Assembly (NCBI GenBank): GCA_947632505.1
Contig: CANRPN010000006.1
Location: forward strand, 1 to 42,740
DNA length: 42,740 bases
Direction of reading: 5' to 3'
From: an uncultured Clostridia bacterium
GTDB taxonomy: Bacteria; Bacillota; Clostridia; Christensenellales; Borkfalkiaceae
Shown: piece after piece, positions 10,401-18,707 of the stretch
Numbering within the stretch: the stretch's first letter is position 1
Layout of the letters: every line of letters begins with the position of its first letter
Notes under the pieces: generated by a model
What the model was told of the DNA's origin: nothing
Seen by the model: the letters and a program-made list of their open reading frames with translations, nothing else
Database searches by the model: none
Translations under genes and position numbers: made by a program

Positions 10401-12011
10401 GGCGCTGCATTTGCGGAGGCAGACCTTAGCGGATTGGATCCCGAGGCAAGCAGGCCGCTCGGAGACGGGGTGTTTGCTTACAGCGCCATAAAGCGCGTAC
10501 AGCTTCCGGAAACGCTCACCGCGATCGGTAATTCCGCGTTCCTCGAATGTACGGAACTCGCGGAGATAAACCTTTCCAATGCTACCTTGATCGGGAACAA
10601 CGCGTTTGCAGGAACTGCGCTTACGTCGGTCGACCTTGCGGAAGGAGCTTCGCTCGGCAACGGCGCCTTTGAGGGATGTACGCAGCTCGCGGCAGTCGGC
10701 AATCTCGAAACGGCTGTTCAGATCGGCGCACGCGCCTTGAAGGAAACCGCGCTCACCTCGGCCGACCTCTCCGCAGCCGTCGCGATCGGAGACTTTGCCT
10801 TTGCGGACAGCGCTCTGACTTCGGTAAAATTGGGCGAGAAGCTGGGATCTCTCGGCGAGAATCCTTTTGCGGGCTGTAAAATCGGCGACTTCACCAATGC
10901 GTCCGGCAATACCACCTTCGATGTGAATGCAGCGGTGAAAGTGATAGACGGCGTACTGTACGCCTCCTGCCCCAACGGATACGAGCTTATTACCTATCCT
11001 ATGGAGAAAGCGGGAAAGTACTTTACCGTTGCGAAGAATGTCGTGCGGATCGGCGCAGAGGCATTCCGCGGCGCCGAGCTTTCCGCGGTGGAGATCAGCC
11101 GCCGTGTGGCTGCGATCGGCGACAAGGCGTTCTACGGCTGCGACAATCTGATCGCCGTGACCTTTACAAGTATCCAGGCGCCCATTCTCGAAGAACAGTA
11201 TGATACGGCGTTGGAGGGGAACGACGAGAACGGACGGCCGCTCTATCTCACGAATAACTTTGCGCACTACATCGATGTGAATAATAACGAGCACGGCCTG
11301 AGAATCGTTCCTTACCAAATTTGGAATGCCGATCCTACTTGCGTGTTGCAGGGCGCTACGTTTGTGGCGGAGATCGGTACGGCGGAGGGCCGCTCGGTAC
11401 TCGCCGCGAAATCTCTCGTGATGGTCCGTCCCATCAACGGCACCGGGTATGAGAACTTCATCTTCGAACAGTACTTCGACTTGATCCTCGATGGCCGCCT
11501 CGCGATCAGTGACGACGCACAGACCGTCATTGATATGATCGAAGCGCTGCCCGAAAGCGTCACCCTCGACGACCGCGCGACGGTCGAACAGATCCGTGCG
11601 CTCTACAATGCGCTTCCCGCAGACCAGCAGGGTTGCGTTTTCACCGACGTAAATTACAGCAAGCTTGAAGCGGCGGAGAACCGTATCGCCTACCTGCTTG
11701 CCGAGGAAGAAAAGAACAAGCCTCAGCCTTCCGAGCCTACGGGGATCCCTTATCTTTGGGCTTATATCGTTGCAGGCGTTGTTGCGGTGGCAGCCGTTGT
11801 TGCGGTTGTGCTCATTGTTCTTTTGAAAAAGAAGAACACAACTTCCGAAGAGGAAGAGAGCGAGACAGCCGAAGAGAAAGAGGGCGAACCCGAAGCGGGC
11901 GGCCCCAATGATGTTCCCGAGACCGAAACGGGCGAAGGGACAGGCGAAGAAGAGACAAGCGAAAAAAAGTCAAGCGAAGAAGAGACCGAACAATCATCGG
12001 ACGAAGAATAA
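4491..12011 (+). CDS. Giant membrane-anchored S8 subtilisin-like protease with PA, Big-like and BspA-type LRR domains, C-terminal TM and acidic tail
   Basis: Signal peptide; triad motifs VLDTGLDYTH, NNEHGTHVAG, GTSMASPNQAG; PA-like GKIALVKRGQTNFEEKAGLARQYGAVGCIIFNN; Big2-like ISPNEIYIL...SGDVTLTATS; many LRR_5-like repeats (IGxxAFxxCxxLxxVxL); C-terminal TM WAYIVAGVVAVAAVVAVVLIVLLKKK and Glu-rich tail. Confidence 0.9.
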   Translation: MKSKRKLLFGISAMILSGTMVFSAVLPNLQPSGNTLSANGGSEKGEVTDVTGSVSADLTQYFDSSVVEKLPEAVTGDQEISVILSLDTDTVLDQYHAADTDLSMGEYAASRAGKAVSASIEKQCNALLTKLSNAGVKYEVGNRFDTLLGGVEVTVKASAFDQLCNAVKGKAGVMVGEVYAPCETQVVENDVNVYDTGIFDSSDSEYDGTGTVIAVLDTGLDYTHTAFDPARFTTDTASDVITMDTLRTVIGQLEAAQTTPGLQPANVYLNRKVPYAYDYADGDDDVSPINNEHGTHVAGIMVGNDIDVNPEGIRGVAPNAQLAVMKTFSEKADGAKTSWIIAALEDCVKLKVDVINMSLGTAAGFSREVDEDIRYAVYDRIKEEGISLVAAASNNYNATFGSEKNGNLGLTSNPDSATVGAPSTYDAALSVASISGVKTPYLVYNGQIVYFTEASDSAAKPKDFVNEILAEGVRQGIVSAAEDTHEFEYVIIDGIGNAQQFVPYADGSLNGKIALVKRGQTNFEEKAGLARQYGAVGCIIFNNVSGDISMNVGRLGDFPVCSLSQVDGEMLQRGGNGKITISRSQKAGPFMSDFSSWGPTPDLRIKPEITAHGGDIYSAIPGQSYDRMSGTSMASPNQAGVTALVRQYVKDNFGFDGNDPATRQQIAATVNQIMMSTTDIATNKNGLPFSVRKQGSGLANLEKATHSKGYLQTFDRDTHEIMDKAKIELGDDPDKTGVYTMKFNIVNIGQSALSYDVSAVVMTEGVSEILTYKGDTTVTQEGYLLEGADISVTAVENCTNSDNKVTVEAGKTGTVTLTVTLSEENKKYIDSSFKNGMYVEGFVTLKANGTSYDLNAPFLAYYGSWHTAPMFDLDYFATNADELDDSKETLEKTLPDAYATRPVGGLYNDYISYLGSFPYLQDPNSTNKIAADRDHIALTNQTGEYGGINSINSVQLGLLRGAKRMVATVTDTSTGKVIFEKTQLNLSKSYNYGGAIYGSSFDVDFNLADYDLKNNTKYIFRLTGYIDYEDGSVSNNTFEFPFYTDFTAPIVTGVEYTYEYDRDSETNRLFANISVYDNHYVRGLVPGYIGYSDPGASAPYTIYGFGQYVVPVIGERNSTSVVQIELTDYLQQIKDKSYNNRSFMVQLMDCAQNTSTFELTIPDNIVHIDFKEEEIRISPNEIYILDPNITPTEDEAWKESINYTTDDESIARVVNGKLIGIKSGDVTLTATSNRNANAIASVKVHVKSPDEPDYKSFDRPIAENFRLTGYVVNKVYYFLASEDRDLGASEAGTTVHFTGSTYSLKMLPSESVTIEYDLRGYFDEKNYKVEFTSSKPSVVEVEPDTGKITAKNVNDAGEALNSERTATISVRLLMLDPETGEYKPTITTRTIFVTVKAPYETNGPYLMGYKGLGGKVVIPEDLGITEIQQFAFSNYDLVPKDLSAGDEITEEDPYYSKQWYIGDNTITEVVIPEGVKTIGMYAFANLTALRSITLPSTLTKIQTGAFIGCTSLVEVKFNKNNLQFINQRAFEGCSKLASFDFSSIVAIGDAAFMNTRLISVQLPATTQSIGAAAFAGTGELKTVTIAANKIKVGAQAFAGCAVSSMEINASVFPAQIFLDCTNLTRLKLGADVEVIGEYSLRGTRISRLEVDANNSHYEAAANGKYLLEKGTGVLALVAPTTVTFTARDVTGTTITKIGSGAFSAAASLTSVNLPSVTEIGDYAFAECSALGSAQFGTLKSVGNYAFFGTSLRTLPAFETGISVGERAFSMTGITTADVPAEAEIGSYAFAQNYNLTTVTIGNGAELEEGAFFASPALATVTIGNDVVLGDGAFSAIDMVSRYGDLLISGNTFTYNQQSVPTSIDPYISALTNLTIGDNVTIGNYAFQGVGSGRYSGQGQSGQIRNFGAELRSVSLGENVTIGAYAFNGCHYLSNIDLSHAAFIGDYAFSGQQAEYVLFDTGLMVVRINPYGAAFAEADLSGLDPEASRPLGDGVFAYSAIKRVQLPETLTAIGNSAFLECTELAEINLSNATLIGNNAFAGTALTSVDLAEGASLGNGAFEGCTQLAAVGNLETAVQIGARALKETALTSADLSAAVAIGDFAFADSALTSVKLGEKLGSLGENPFAGCKIGDFTNASGNTTFDVNAAVKVIDGVLYASCPNGYELITYPMEKAGKYFTVAKNVVRIGAEAFRGAELSAVEISRRVAAIGDKAFYGCDNLIAVTFTSIQAPILEEQYDTALEGNDENGRPLYLTNNFAHYIDVNNNEHGLRIVPYQIWNADPTCVLQGATFVAEIGTAEGRSVLAAKSLVMVRPINGTGYENFIFEQYFDLILDGRLAISDDAQTVIDMIEALPESVTLDDRATVEQIRALYNALPADQQGCVFTDVNYSKLEAAENRIAYLLAEEEKNKPQPSEPTGIPYLWAYIVAGVVAVAAVVAVVLIVLLKKKNTTSEEEESETAEEKEGEPEAGGPNDVPETETGEGTGEEETSEKKSSEEETEQSSDEE

Positions 12012-12012
12012 T

Positions 12013-13638
12013 ATGAGAAAGAGAACAAAGATCATCATCGGGCTTGCCGCACTCTGTGCGGGGACGCTCATTTTCGGCGCATGTAGCTCTAACAACGGGC
12101 CCTACAAGGATTACGCCAAAGAGGGGTTCAATTTCTCCGTGTGCTATGATGCAAACGGCGGGAAAGCTGCGGGCAAAAACAACAGCAGCATTGTAGATAC
12201 CTACCCCTATGAGCAGGTGAAGGAAGGGATCAAACTCTATGCTCCCAACGATACCGCCCGCGGAACGGGGAACTTCTACAATGTTGAGCGCAACGGCTAC
12301 TTTCTTGCGGGTTGGTACGCCGTCCGCGCTCCCCGCGTAGACGAGAACGGAAACCCGCTCGACGAAGAGGGCAACATCTGCGATGTGGAGACCGATCTCT
12401 TGGACGCGAGCGGCAATCCCGTTGAGGATGAAGAGGGGAACCCTCAAAAAGTCTATTATTCCAAATACGGAAAACCGCAAGGTTATACCTATTCGGAAGA
12501 ATGGGACTTTAACACACTGTTGCAGCGGGACGATTTTGTCTACGAAGAGGGCAGCGGTTACGCCTTTACGCTCTATGCTGCATGGGTGCCCGAATTTTCC
12601 TACCAGCTGCAAGGGCAGGAACAGGAATGGATCTGCGAAAACTGCGGCGCGGCGTACCACCAGTTCGTACAACCCGATCACTGCATCGCCACCGTCGAGG
12701 TGGAGGGCGCGAACGGCCAAACCGAGGAGAAAACCTGCGGCAGCACCGAGTTCCGCGACAACGGAACGGTGTGGTATTCCGTTTCTTCCTATCAATATAA
12801 TCCCGAATATGCAACGGAAGAGGACTATTCTCTGATCATTCCCGAATGGAACGATGAGACGGGCGCGCTTGAATACGGAAAGTTTTCCAACCCGAGCGAC
12901 AAAACTTTTGTCAAGGTATACGGCACGGAGGAAGATTTCAATCGCGGAACGGGCGCGTTGCAGCGTCTCGAAAACCACGGGACTTGGGACGAGAAAACCG
13001 CGACCGCCACGGGCAATGTCGTGCGCTTCTATGCCGAATGGGAAGAGGGCGTTTGGTACCGCATCAAGACCAAGGAACAGCTCGCCACCCATGCGGGAGG
13101 GGGCCGCAGCTTCGACCTTTTGGCCGACCTCGAATATACCGAGGAGGACGTGTGGCCCACTGCGTTCAGCGAAGGCATCTTTTCGGGCGTTTTCCGCGGC
13201 AACAATCATACGATTTCCGGCGTCACCGTACATCAGACGGGCGCGCAGGACAATACCGGCGGACTTTTCGGCAGTATCAGTGCAACGGCGTCTTTCGAAA
13301 ACATCACATTCGAGTCGGTGACTTACAGCTTGGAGGCGGCCTCCACAAAGGTGGGCTCCATGTTCGGACTGTTTGCGGGCGACCTGAATGAGGCGGCTAA
13401 ACTGACGAATGTCAACGTGTCGGGCATCTTTTACATCCGCGATTCGATCTACATTCCGAGAGGAACGATCGACTTTGAAACAGGGGAGATCGGACCTGCT
13501 CCGCATGTATACGATTTGGGGCTCTTCTCGGGGAACTTCGTCACGGGAGGCGTTTCTATCCAAAACATTACGTTAAAAACCGATCGGGTCACGGCCTCTG
13601 TGGTAAATAGCGCGACAGGCGAAATCAAAATCGGTTGA
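12013..13638 (+). CDS. Lipoprotein with InlB B-repeat-like, Cys-knuckle and GLUG-like segments
   Basis: Start 12013 (1 nt after upstream stop); lipobox LIFGAC; CYDANGGKAAG...GYFLAGWYAV; CENCG...CGSTE; GGLFGSISATASFENITFESVTYS. Confidence 0.8.
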   Translation: MRKRTKIIIGLAALCAGTLIFGACSSNNGPYKDYAKEGFNFSVCYDANGGKAAGKNNSSIVDTYPYEQVKEGIKLYAPNDTARGTGNFYNVERNGYFLAGWYAVRAPRVDENGNPLDEEGNICDVETDLLDASGNPVEDEEGNPQKVYYSKYGKPQGYTYSEEWDFNTLLQRDDFVYEEGSGYAFTLYAAWVPEFSYQLQGQEQEWICENCGAAYHQFVQPDHCIATVEVEGANGQTEEKTCGSTEFRDNGTVWYSVSSYQYNPEYATEEDYSLIIPEWNDETGALEYGKFSNPSDKTFVKVYGTEEDFNRGTGALQRLENHGTWDEKTATATGNVVRFYAEWEEGVWYRIKTKEQLATHAGGGRSFDLLADLEYTEEDVWPTAFSEGIFSGVFRGNNHTISGVTVHQTGAQDNTGGLFGSISATASFENITFESVTYSLEAASTKVGSMFGLFAGDLNEAAKLTNVNVSGIFYIRDSIYIPRGTIDFETGEIGPAPHVYDLGLFSGNFVTGGVSIQNITLKTDRVTASVVNSATGEIKIG

Positions 13639-13680
13639 ATTTTATAGAATATAAAGCAGAATAAAAAAGGAGAAAGGAAA

Positions 13681-16449
13681 ATGAAAAGTAAACTTGCTCT
13701 TCGTGCGATTGCAATGACGGTCGGAACAGCCCTGTGCATGGGCAGCGCCGGTCTTCTTGTGGGCTGCGGCGGCATTCCCGCCGATAAGGACGCGCTTGTG
13801 ATCATGACGGAAGATCTGAACGAGCTCTACAACCCGTTCTATTCCACAGCCGGCACCGACATGGACGTCGTCGGCCAGACGCAGATCTCCATGCTCTCCA
13901 CCAACGAAAACGGCGAGCTTGCCTACGGGAAAGACGAACCCACGGTTGTGCTGGATTACAAGGAGGAATATAGCTCCGCTGACGACACGACAAGCTATTA
14001 CTACGTGCTCAAAAACGGGCTCAAATTTTCGGACGGCGTGCCGCTCACGATGAACGACGTCATGTTCAATCTGTATGTCTATCTCGATCCCGCCTATACG
14101 GGCTCCACGACCATGTATTCGACGGACATCGTCGGTTTGCAGGCGTACAGAACGCAGTCGAATACAAGCGATGATAAGTCGGACGACGACATCAGCGAAA
14201 CGGCGCAGACGTGGGCAATCAACCGCAGACAGGAGCTCATCGACCTTTATAAAGAGACGGCGGGCATCGACGATCCCAGCGGGAAAAAGATGGCGACCGA
14301 GGAAGAGATGAGAGCGGCGATCGCGCAGCATAATTGCAGCGAAAGCTATCTGAATGCAACGGGCTTGAAGACGGCGGAAGCGGCTCGCGAGCAGCTCAAA
14401 GCCGACTACGATGACACCCTTGAAAAGTTCAGAGACGAGCTGGAAAGCGATTACAAGAGTGCGGGCAACTCCTATACGGAGGAACCCTATAAGTCCGCTC
14501 CCATCTATTACAACGGCAAAGAGATCGGGAAGGGCTTCAATGAGATCATCTCCTTCATGTATGCGGAACGCAATGTCGAGATCGAATATCCCCGTGGGGA
14601 GAACGGTCAGTATGACAGAAGCAAGATCGAAAAAGCGACTCTGAACTACAACCCCGATACGATCCAGACGGAGGAAGCTGCGATTAATTACGTCTATATC
14701 AACAATGTAAGGGGCGCCTTTGACCAAGTTTTGCAGTATTGGGCGACCGGCACGCAGATGCTTACAGAGTTCATCGGTAAGGCGAAAGATGTTCTCCTTC
14801 ACGGCCAGGTGAGCAGCGACGAGCTCAGATATAAGAATATCTCCGGGATCGTCTCCCTCGGCCACAATACGCAGGAGACCGAAGTGACGATCGGCAGCAA
14901 CACCTATCATGTTGCGCAGGAGCATAACACAGACGGCACTCCCAAGAATGCGAACGAATACGACGTTTTGCGTATCACGATCAACAAGATCGACCCCAAG
15001 GCGAAGTGGAACTTCGGTTTCACCGTGGCCCCGTATCATTATTACTCCGATAAGGGCGGCGTTACATCGACCACAAAGAACAAGCTCGCGGGCGACGACG
15101 CGCTCACCAAGTCCTGTTGGGAGAACGTCACCGAGGTCGATATTGAGAACAATAAGTTCGGCGTTGCATGGGCGGACTTCGACTTCCAGACGGATATTTT
15201 GCAGGGCGACAACACGTGGGGTGTGAAAAAGACCAAGGTGCCGCTCGGCGCAGGTCCCTACATTGCTTCCGACAAGAACGACGGCAAACAGCCTACCGCA
15301 GAGGGCTTCTTCAACAACAATATCGTCTACTATATCGCAAACGAGAACTTCTCGCTCAACGGCGTAGAAGCGGACGGCGGCAAGTTTGTGCCCAAGATCA
15401 GAAAGATGCGCTATATGGAGACGCCGATCGCGAACGCGCTCTCCTCCCTCGAAAGCGGACAGGTCCACTTCGTCAGCCCGCAGTTCACCAAGGAGAACGC
15501 GGAGAAGATCGATGATCTGAAAGGCAAGGGCGTAGGCTCTGTTTCGAGCTGGCAGCTCGGCTACGGCTACATCGGCATCAACGCTGCAAAGGTTCCGAAG
15601 CTCGAACTCCGTAAAGCGATCATGGCGGCCATGAACACCTCGCTCGCACTCGAATACTATCAGTCGGGTACCGCGGAAAACATCTTCTGGCCGATGTCCT
15701 GCGTCAGCTGGGCTTATCCGAGAAAGGCGGGTACCTCCTATAACGGTGCAAATCCCATCGCGAACAAGGACGACGACAACAAGCATGAATATACCATGTA
15801 CACCACCAAGGAAAACGCGGTGAAGCAGATCAAGCAGTACATGCAGCAGGCGGGCGTGCAGACGGGGAACTCCGCACTTGAAATCGAGTTCACGATCGCG
15901 GGCGCCAACATGTACGACCACCCCGCATATCTCGTGTTCAAGAATGCAGTGGATATTCTGAACGACGAATGCGGCTGGGATGTCACGATCAAGCCCGACG
16001 CCAACGCGCTCACCAAGCTCGCCACCGGCTCTCTCGCCGTATGGGCGGCAGCATGGGGCTCCACGATCGACCCCGACATGTATCAGGTCTATCATAAAAA
16101 TTCCACCGCAACGAGCGTGCTTGCATGGGGCTATACCGCCATCAAAGACACTGCGCAGAGGGAATACGACGAAGAGCGCAACACACTCAATCTGCTCTCT
16201 GAGAAGATCGACGCGGCGCGCGAAACGAACAATCAGGATGAGCGTGCGTCCATCTACAAAGAGGCAATGAGCCTGGTGCTCGACCTTGCGGTGGAGCTTC
16301 CTCTCTACCAGAGACAGACGCTGTACGCCTATAACCTCAACGTCATCGACAAGGCGACCATGCCGCACGACGAAAACGGCAACGTCAAGATCAATCCCTA
16401 CACCTCGCCCCTTGCGAAGATCTGGGAGATCAACTTTGTCGCAGACTAA
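13681..16449 (+). CDS. Oligopeptide ABC transporter substrate-binding lipoprotein (SBP_bac_5-like), unusually long (922 aa)
   Basis: Lipobox GLLVGCGG; YYVLKNGLKFSDGVPLTMNDVMFNL; C-terminal WGSTIDPDMYQVYHKNS...; followed by oppBCDF-type genes. Confidence 0.9.
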   Translation: MKSKLALRAIAMTVGTALCMGSAGLLVGCGGIPADKDALVIMTEDLNELYNPFYSTAGTDMDVVGQTQISMLSTNENGELAYGKDEPTVVLDYKEEYSSADDTTSYYYVLKNGLKFSDGVPLTMNDVMFNLYVYLDPAYTGSTTMYSTDIVGLQAYRTQSNTSDDKSDDDISETAQTWAINRRQELIDLYKETAGIDDPSGKKMATEEEMRAAIAQHNCSESYLNATGLKTAEAAREQLKADYDDTLEKFRDELESDYKSAGNSYTEEPYKSAPIYYNGKEIGKGFNEIISFMYAERNVEIEYPRGENGQYDRSKIEKATLNYNPDTIQTEEAAINYVYINNVRGAFDQVLQYWATGTQMLTEFIGKAKDVLLHGQVSSDELRYKNISGIVSLGHNTQETEVTIGSNTYHVAQEHNTDGTPKNANEYDVLRITINKIDPKAKWNFGFTVAPYHYYSDKGGVTSTTKNKLAGDDALTKSCWENVTEVDIENNKFGVAWADFDFQTDILQGDNTWGVKKTKVPLGAGPYIASDKNDGKQPTAEGFFNNNIVYYIANENFSLNGVEADGGKFVPKIRKMRYMETPIANALSSLESGQVHFVSPQFTKENAEKIDDLKGKGVGSVSSWQLGYGYIGINAAKVPKLELRKAIMAAMNTSLALEYYQSGTAENIFWPMSCVSWAYPRKAGTSYNGANPIANKDDDNKHEYTMYTTKENAVKQIKQYMQQAGVQTGNSALEIEFTIAGANMYDHPAYLVFKNAVDILNDECGWDVTIKPDANALTKLATGSLAVWAAAWGSTIDPDMYQVYHKNSTATSVLAWGYTAIKDTAQREYDEERNTLNLLSEKIDAARETNNQDERASIYKEAMSLVLDLAVELPLYQRQTLYAYNLNVIDKATMPHDENGNVKINPYTSPLAKIWEINFVAD

Positions 16450-16517
16450 GTCCGTCGGCTGTATCTCCCGCGCTTCCGCAAGAGCGGAACGCAAGCCGCT
16501 TTACTAAAAACCGAAAA

Positions 16518-16542
16518 GTCCTGCCGAGAGCCTCGGCAGGAC
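16518..16542 (+). other. Intercistronic hairpin between SBP and permease genes
   Basis: GTCCTGCCGAG-AGC-CTCGGCAGGAC, 11-bp perfect stem, no T-run. Confidence 0.75.
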
Positions 16543-16555
16543 TATGGAGTAAATT

Positions 16556-17551
16556 ATGCTCAAATACATTCTCAAAAGATTGGGGCTCTCGATCATCATT
16601 CTGCTCGGAGTTTCCTTGATCATCTACATCCTCGTCAGATGTATGCCCGTTGACTTCGTCATGCGGCGTTTGACCGAGATGAACCAAGGCGGGGCGACGA
16701 TCCCGCAGGAGACCGTAGAGGCGATGTACAAGCGGTACGGGCTCTCCGATTCGAGCTTTTTAGGCATCTTGCAGGGCTACGGTTCGTGGCTTTGGTCGCT
16801 GTGCCGTCTCGACTTCGGCGTGAGCTTCGTCTCCGGCGGCGAAGTCGTTTCCGAGATCGCCAACCACATGGGCGTTTCCTTTGCGGTCGCTTTCATCGCG
16901 ATCATCTTCGAATATATGATCGCGATCCCGCTCGGCGTCACGGCTGCCACGCACCAATATTCCATCCGTGACTATGTCGTCACCGTGCTCGTCATGATCG
17001 GCATTTCCCTGCCGAGTTTCTTCCTCGGCAGAGTGCTGCAAAAGGCGTTCGCCACCGCACCCTTGAATTGGTTCTATCCTTCCGGGCTCGAAAATCCCGC
17101 TGTCGACTTTACTTTCTTCGGGAAGATCGGCGACTACCTGCGCCACATCACCTTGCCCGTCCTGTCCACGATCATCTTGGGCATCGGCGGAACGATGCGC
17201 TATATGCGTACGAACATGCTCGAAGTTCTGAACTCCGATTATATCCGCACGGCGCGCGCAAAGGGGCTCAAAGAGAACAAGGTCATCTATAAGCATGCCT
17301 TCCGCAATACGATGATCCCCATCGTCACAATGATGGCGGGCGTGCTTCCCTCCCTCTTCTCGGGCGCAATGATCACGGAGAATGTGTTCGGCCTTCCCGG
17401 AATCGGGAACTGGGCTCTCACTGCAACGCAGGCGGGCGATATTCCCGTCATCATGACCTATAACATGTTCCTTGCACTCCTTTCCGTCATCGGCGTGCTG
17501 CTGTCCGACCTCATGTACATGGTCGTAGACCCTCGGGTGAAACTTGCTTAA
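16556..17551 (+). CDS. oppB: Oligopeptide ABC transporter permease (OppB-like)
   Basis: Permease TM pattern; EAA-like ARAKGLKENKVIYKHAFRNTMIPIVT. Confidence 0.9.
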   Translation: MLKYILKRLGLSIIILLGVSLIIYILVRCMPVDFVMRRLTEMNQGGATIPQETVEAMYKRYGLSDSSFLGILQGYGSWLWSLCRLDFGVSFVSGGEVVSEIANHMGVSFAVAFIAIIFEYMIAIPLGVTAATHQYSIRDYVVTVLVMIGISLPSFFLGRVLQKAFATAPLNWFYPSGLENPAVDFTFFGKIGDYLRHITLPVLSTIILGIGGTMRYMRTNMLEVLNSDYIRTARAKGLKENKVIYKHAFRNTMIPIVTMMAGVLPSLFSGAMITENVFGLPGIGNWALTATQAGDIPVIMTYNMFLALLSVIGVLLSDLMYMVVDPRVKLA

Positions 17552-17563
17552 AGGAGGCTTTCA

Positions 17564-18706
17564 ATGAGCGACGAATTGAACGAAAATTTAACGCCCGAAA
17601 CGGTAGCTCCCGAAGGTCTCCCCGAAAACGGCGCGGGTGCAGAGGACGGCGAAAAACCCCTCGACAAGAACGTAAGGCTCATGTCCCCGGGACGGATGGT
17701 CGCGCGGCGGTTCTTCCGCTCGAAGCTGTCCATCATCGGCCTTGTCATGATCCTCTCCCTCATTTTGTTTGCGTGGGTGGGGCCGCTCATCATGTCCGCC
17801 ATTCCCAACGAATACGGCGGATGGGGAGAGACGGAGACCGACTACAACGGACCCACGAGCTATGAAAACTCCAAACTTTTGGAGATCCCCCGCGTGGACG
17901 AGAACGGCGATCCCGTGCTCGACGCAAGCGGAAAGCAGATCATAGACCGCTTCTATCAGGTAGTGGAGACGCACTCCCTCATCAATAAACGCTCCTATCC
18001 GAGCGCTTCCCACTGGCTCGGGACCGATCAGACGGGCCTCGATGTGTTTGTCCGTCTCATGTACGGCGGACAGAAGTCCATTCTCATCAGCTTTATCGCC
18101 GTGTTCGCCATCATGATCATCGGCGTCATCTTCGGCGGCATTGCGGGGTACTTCGGCGGAAAAGTCGATAACGTCATCATGCGTATCTGCGATATTCTGA
18201 TGTGTCTGCCGGGACTTCCCATTCTGCTGATCTTAGGCTCGGTGCTGGACGCCATCGGCATCAAGGGCTCAGACCGGATATACTATCTGATGATCTTCCT
18301 CACCGTGTTCTCGTGGTCGGGGACGGCGCGGCTCGTCCGCGGACAGATCTTGTTCCTGCGAGAGCAAGAATATATGGTGGCGGCGGAGGCAATGGGCTAT
18401 TCCACGGCGCGCAAGATCTTCAAACACCTCGTGCCCAACGTCATGCCGCAGCTCATCGTCTCCATGACGCTCTCGCTCGGTAGCATGATCTTGTACGAAG
18501 CCTCCCTCTCCTATCTCGGGCTCGGCGTACAGGCTCCCTACGCTTCGTGGGGCTCCATGGTCAACGCGGCGGAGGATTCGGCAATTCTCGAAAATTACTT
18601 CAACATCTGGGGCCCGCCCGGAATTTGCATCATCATTGCGGTGCTCGGGTTCAACTTTGTGGGCGACGGCCTGAGAGACGCGCTCGACCCCAAGATGAGG
18701 AGATAA
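17564..18706 (+). CDS. oppC: Oligopeptide ABC transporter permease (OppC-like) with enlarged extracytoplasmic loop
   Basis: RRFFRSKLSIIGLVMI TM1; HWLGTDQTGLDVFVRLMYGGQKSI; EAA-like AAEAMGYSTARKIFKHLVPNVMPQLI. Confidence 0.9.
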   Translation: MSDELNENLTPETVAPEGLPENGAGAEDGEKPLDKNVRLMSPGRMVARRFFRSKLSIIGLVMILSLILFAWVGPLIMSAIPNEYGGWGETETDYNGPTSYENSKLLEIPRVDENGDPVLDASGKQIIDRFYQVVETHSLINKRSYPSASHWLGTDQTGLDVFVRLMYGGQKSILISFIAVFAIMIIGVIFGGIAGYFGGKVDNVIMRICDILMCLPGLPILLILGSVLDAIGIKGSDRIYYLMIFLTVFSWSGTARLVRGQILFLREQEYMVAAEAMGYSTARKIFKHLVPNVMPQLIVSMTLSLGSMILYEASLSYLGLGVQAPYASWGSMVNAAEDSAILENYFNIWGPPGICIIIAVLGFNFVGDGLRDALDPKMRR

Positions 18707-18707
18707 T

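Noticed and set aside
8289-11318. Large minus-strand ORFs (8289-9863, 9873-11318) opposite the LRR array
   Set aside because: Shadow frames of a repetitive coding sequence.
13642-16494. 950-aa minus-strand ORF opposite the SBP
   Set aside because: Antisense shadow frame with no domain signature; plus-strand SBP is convincing.
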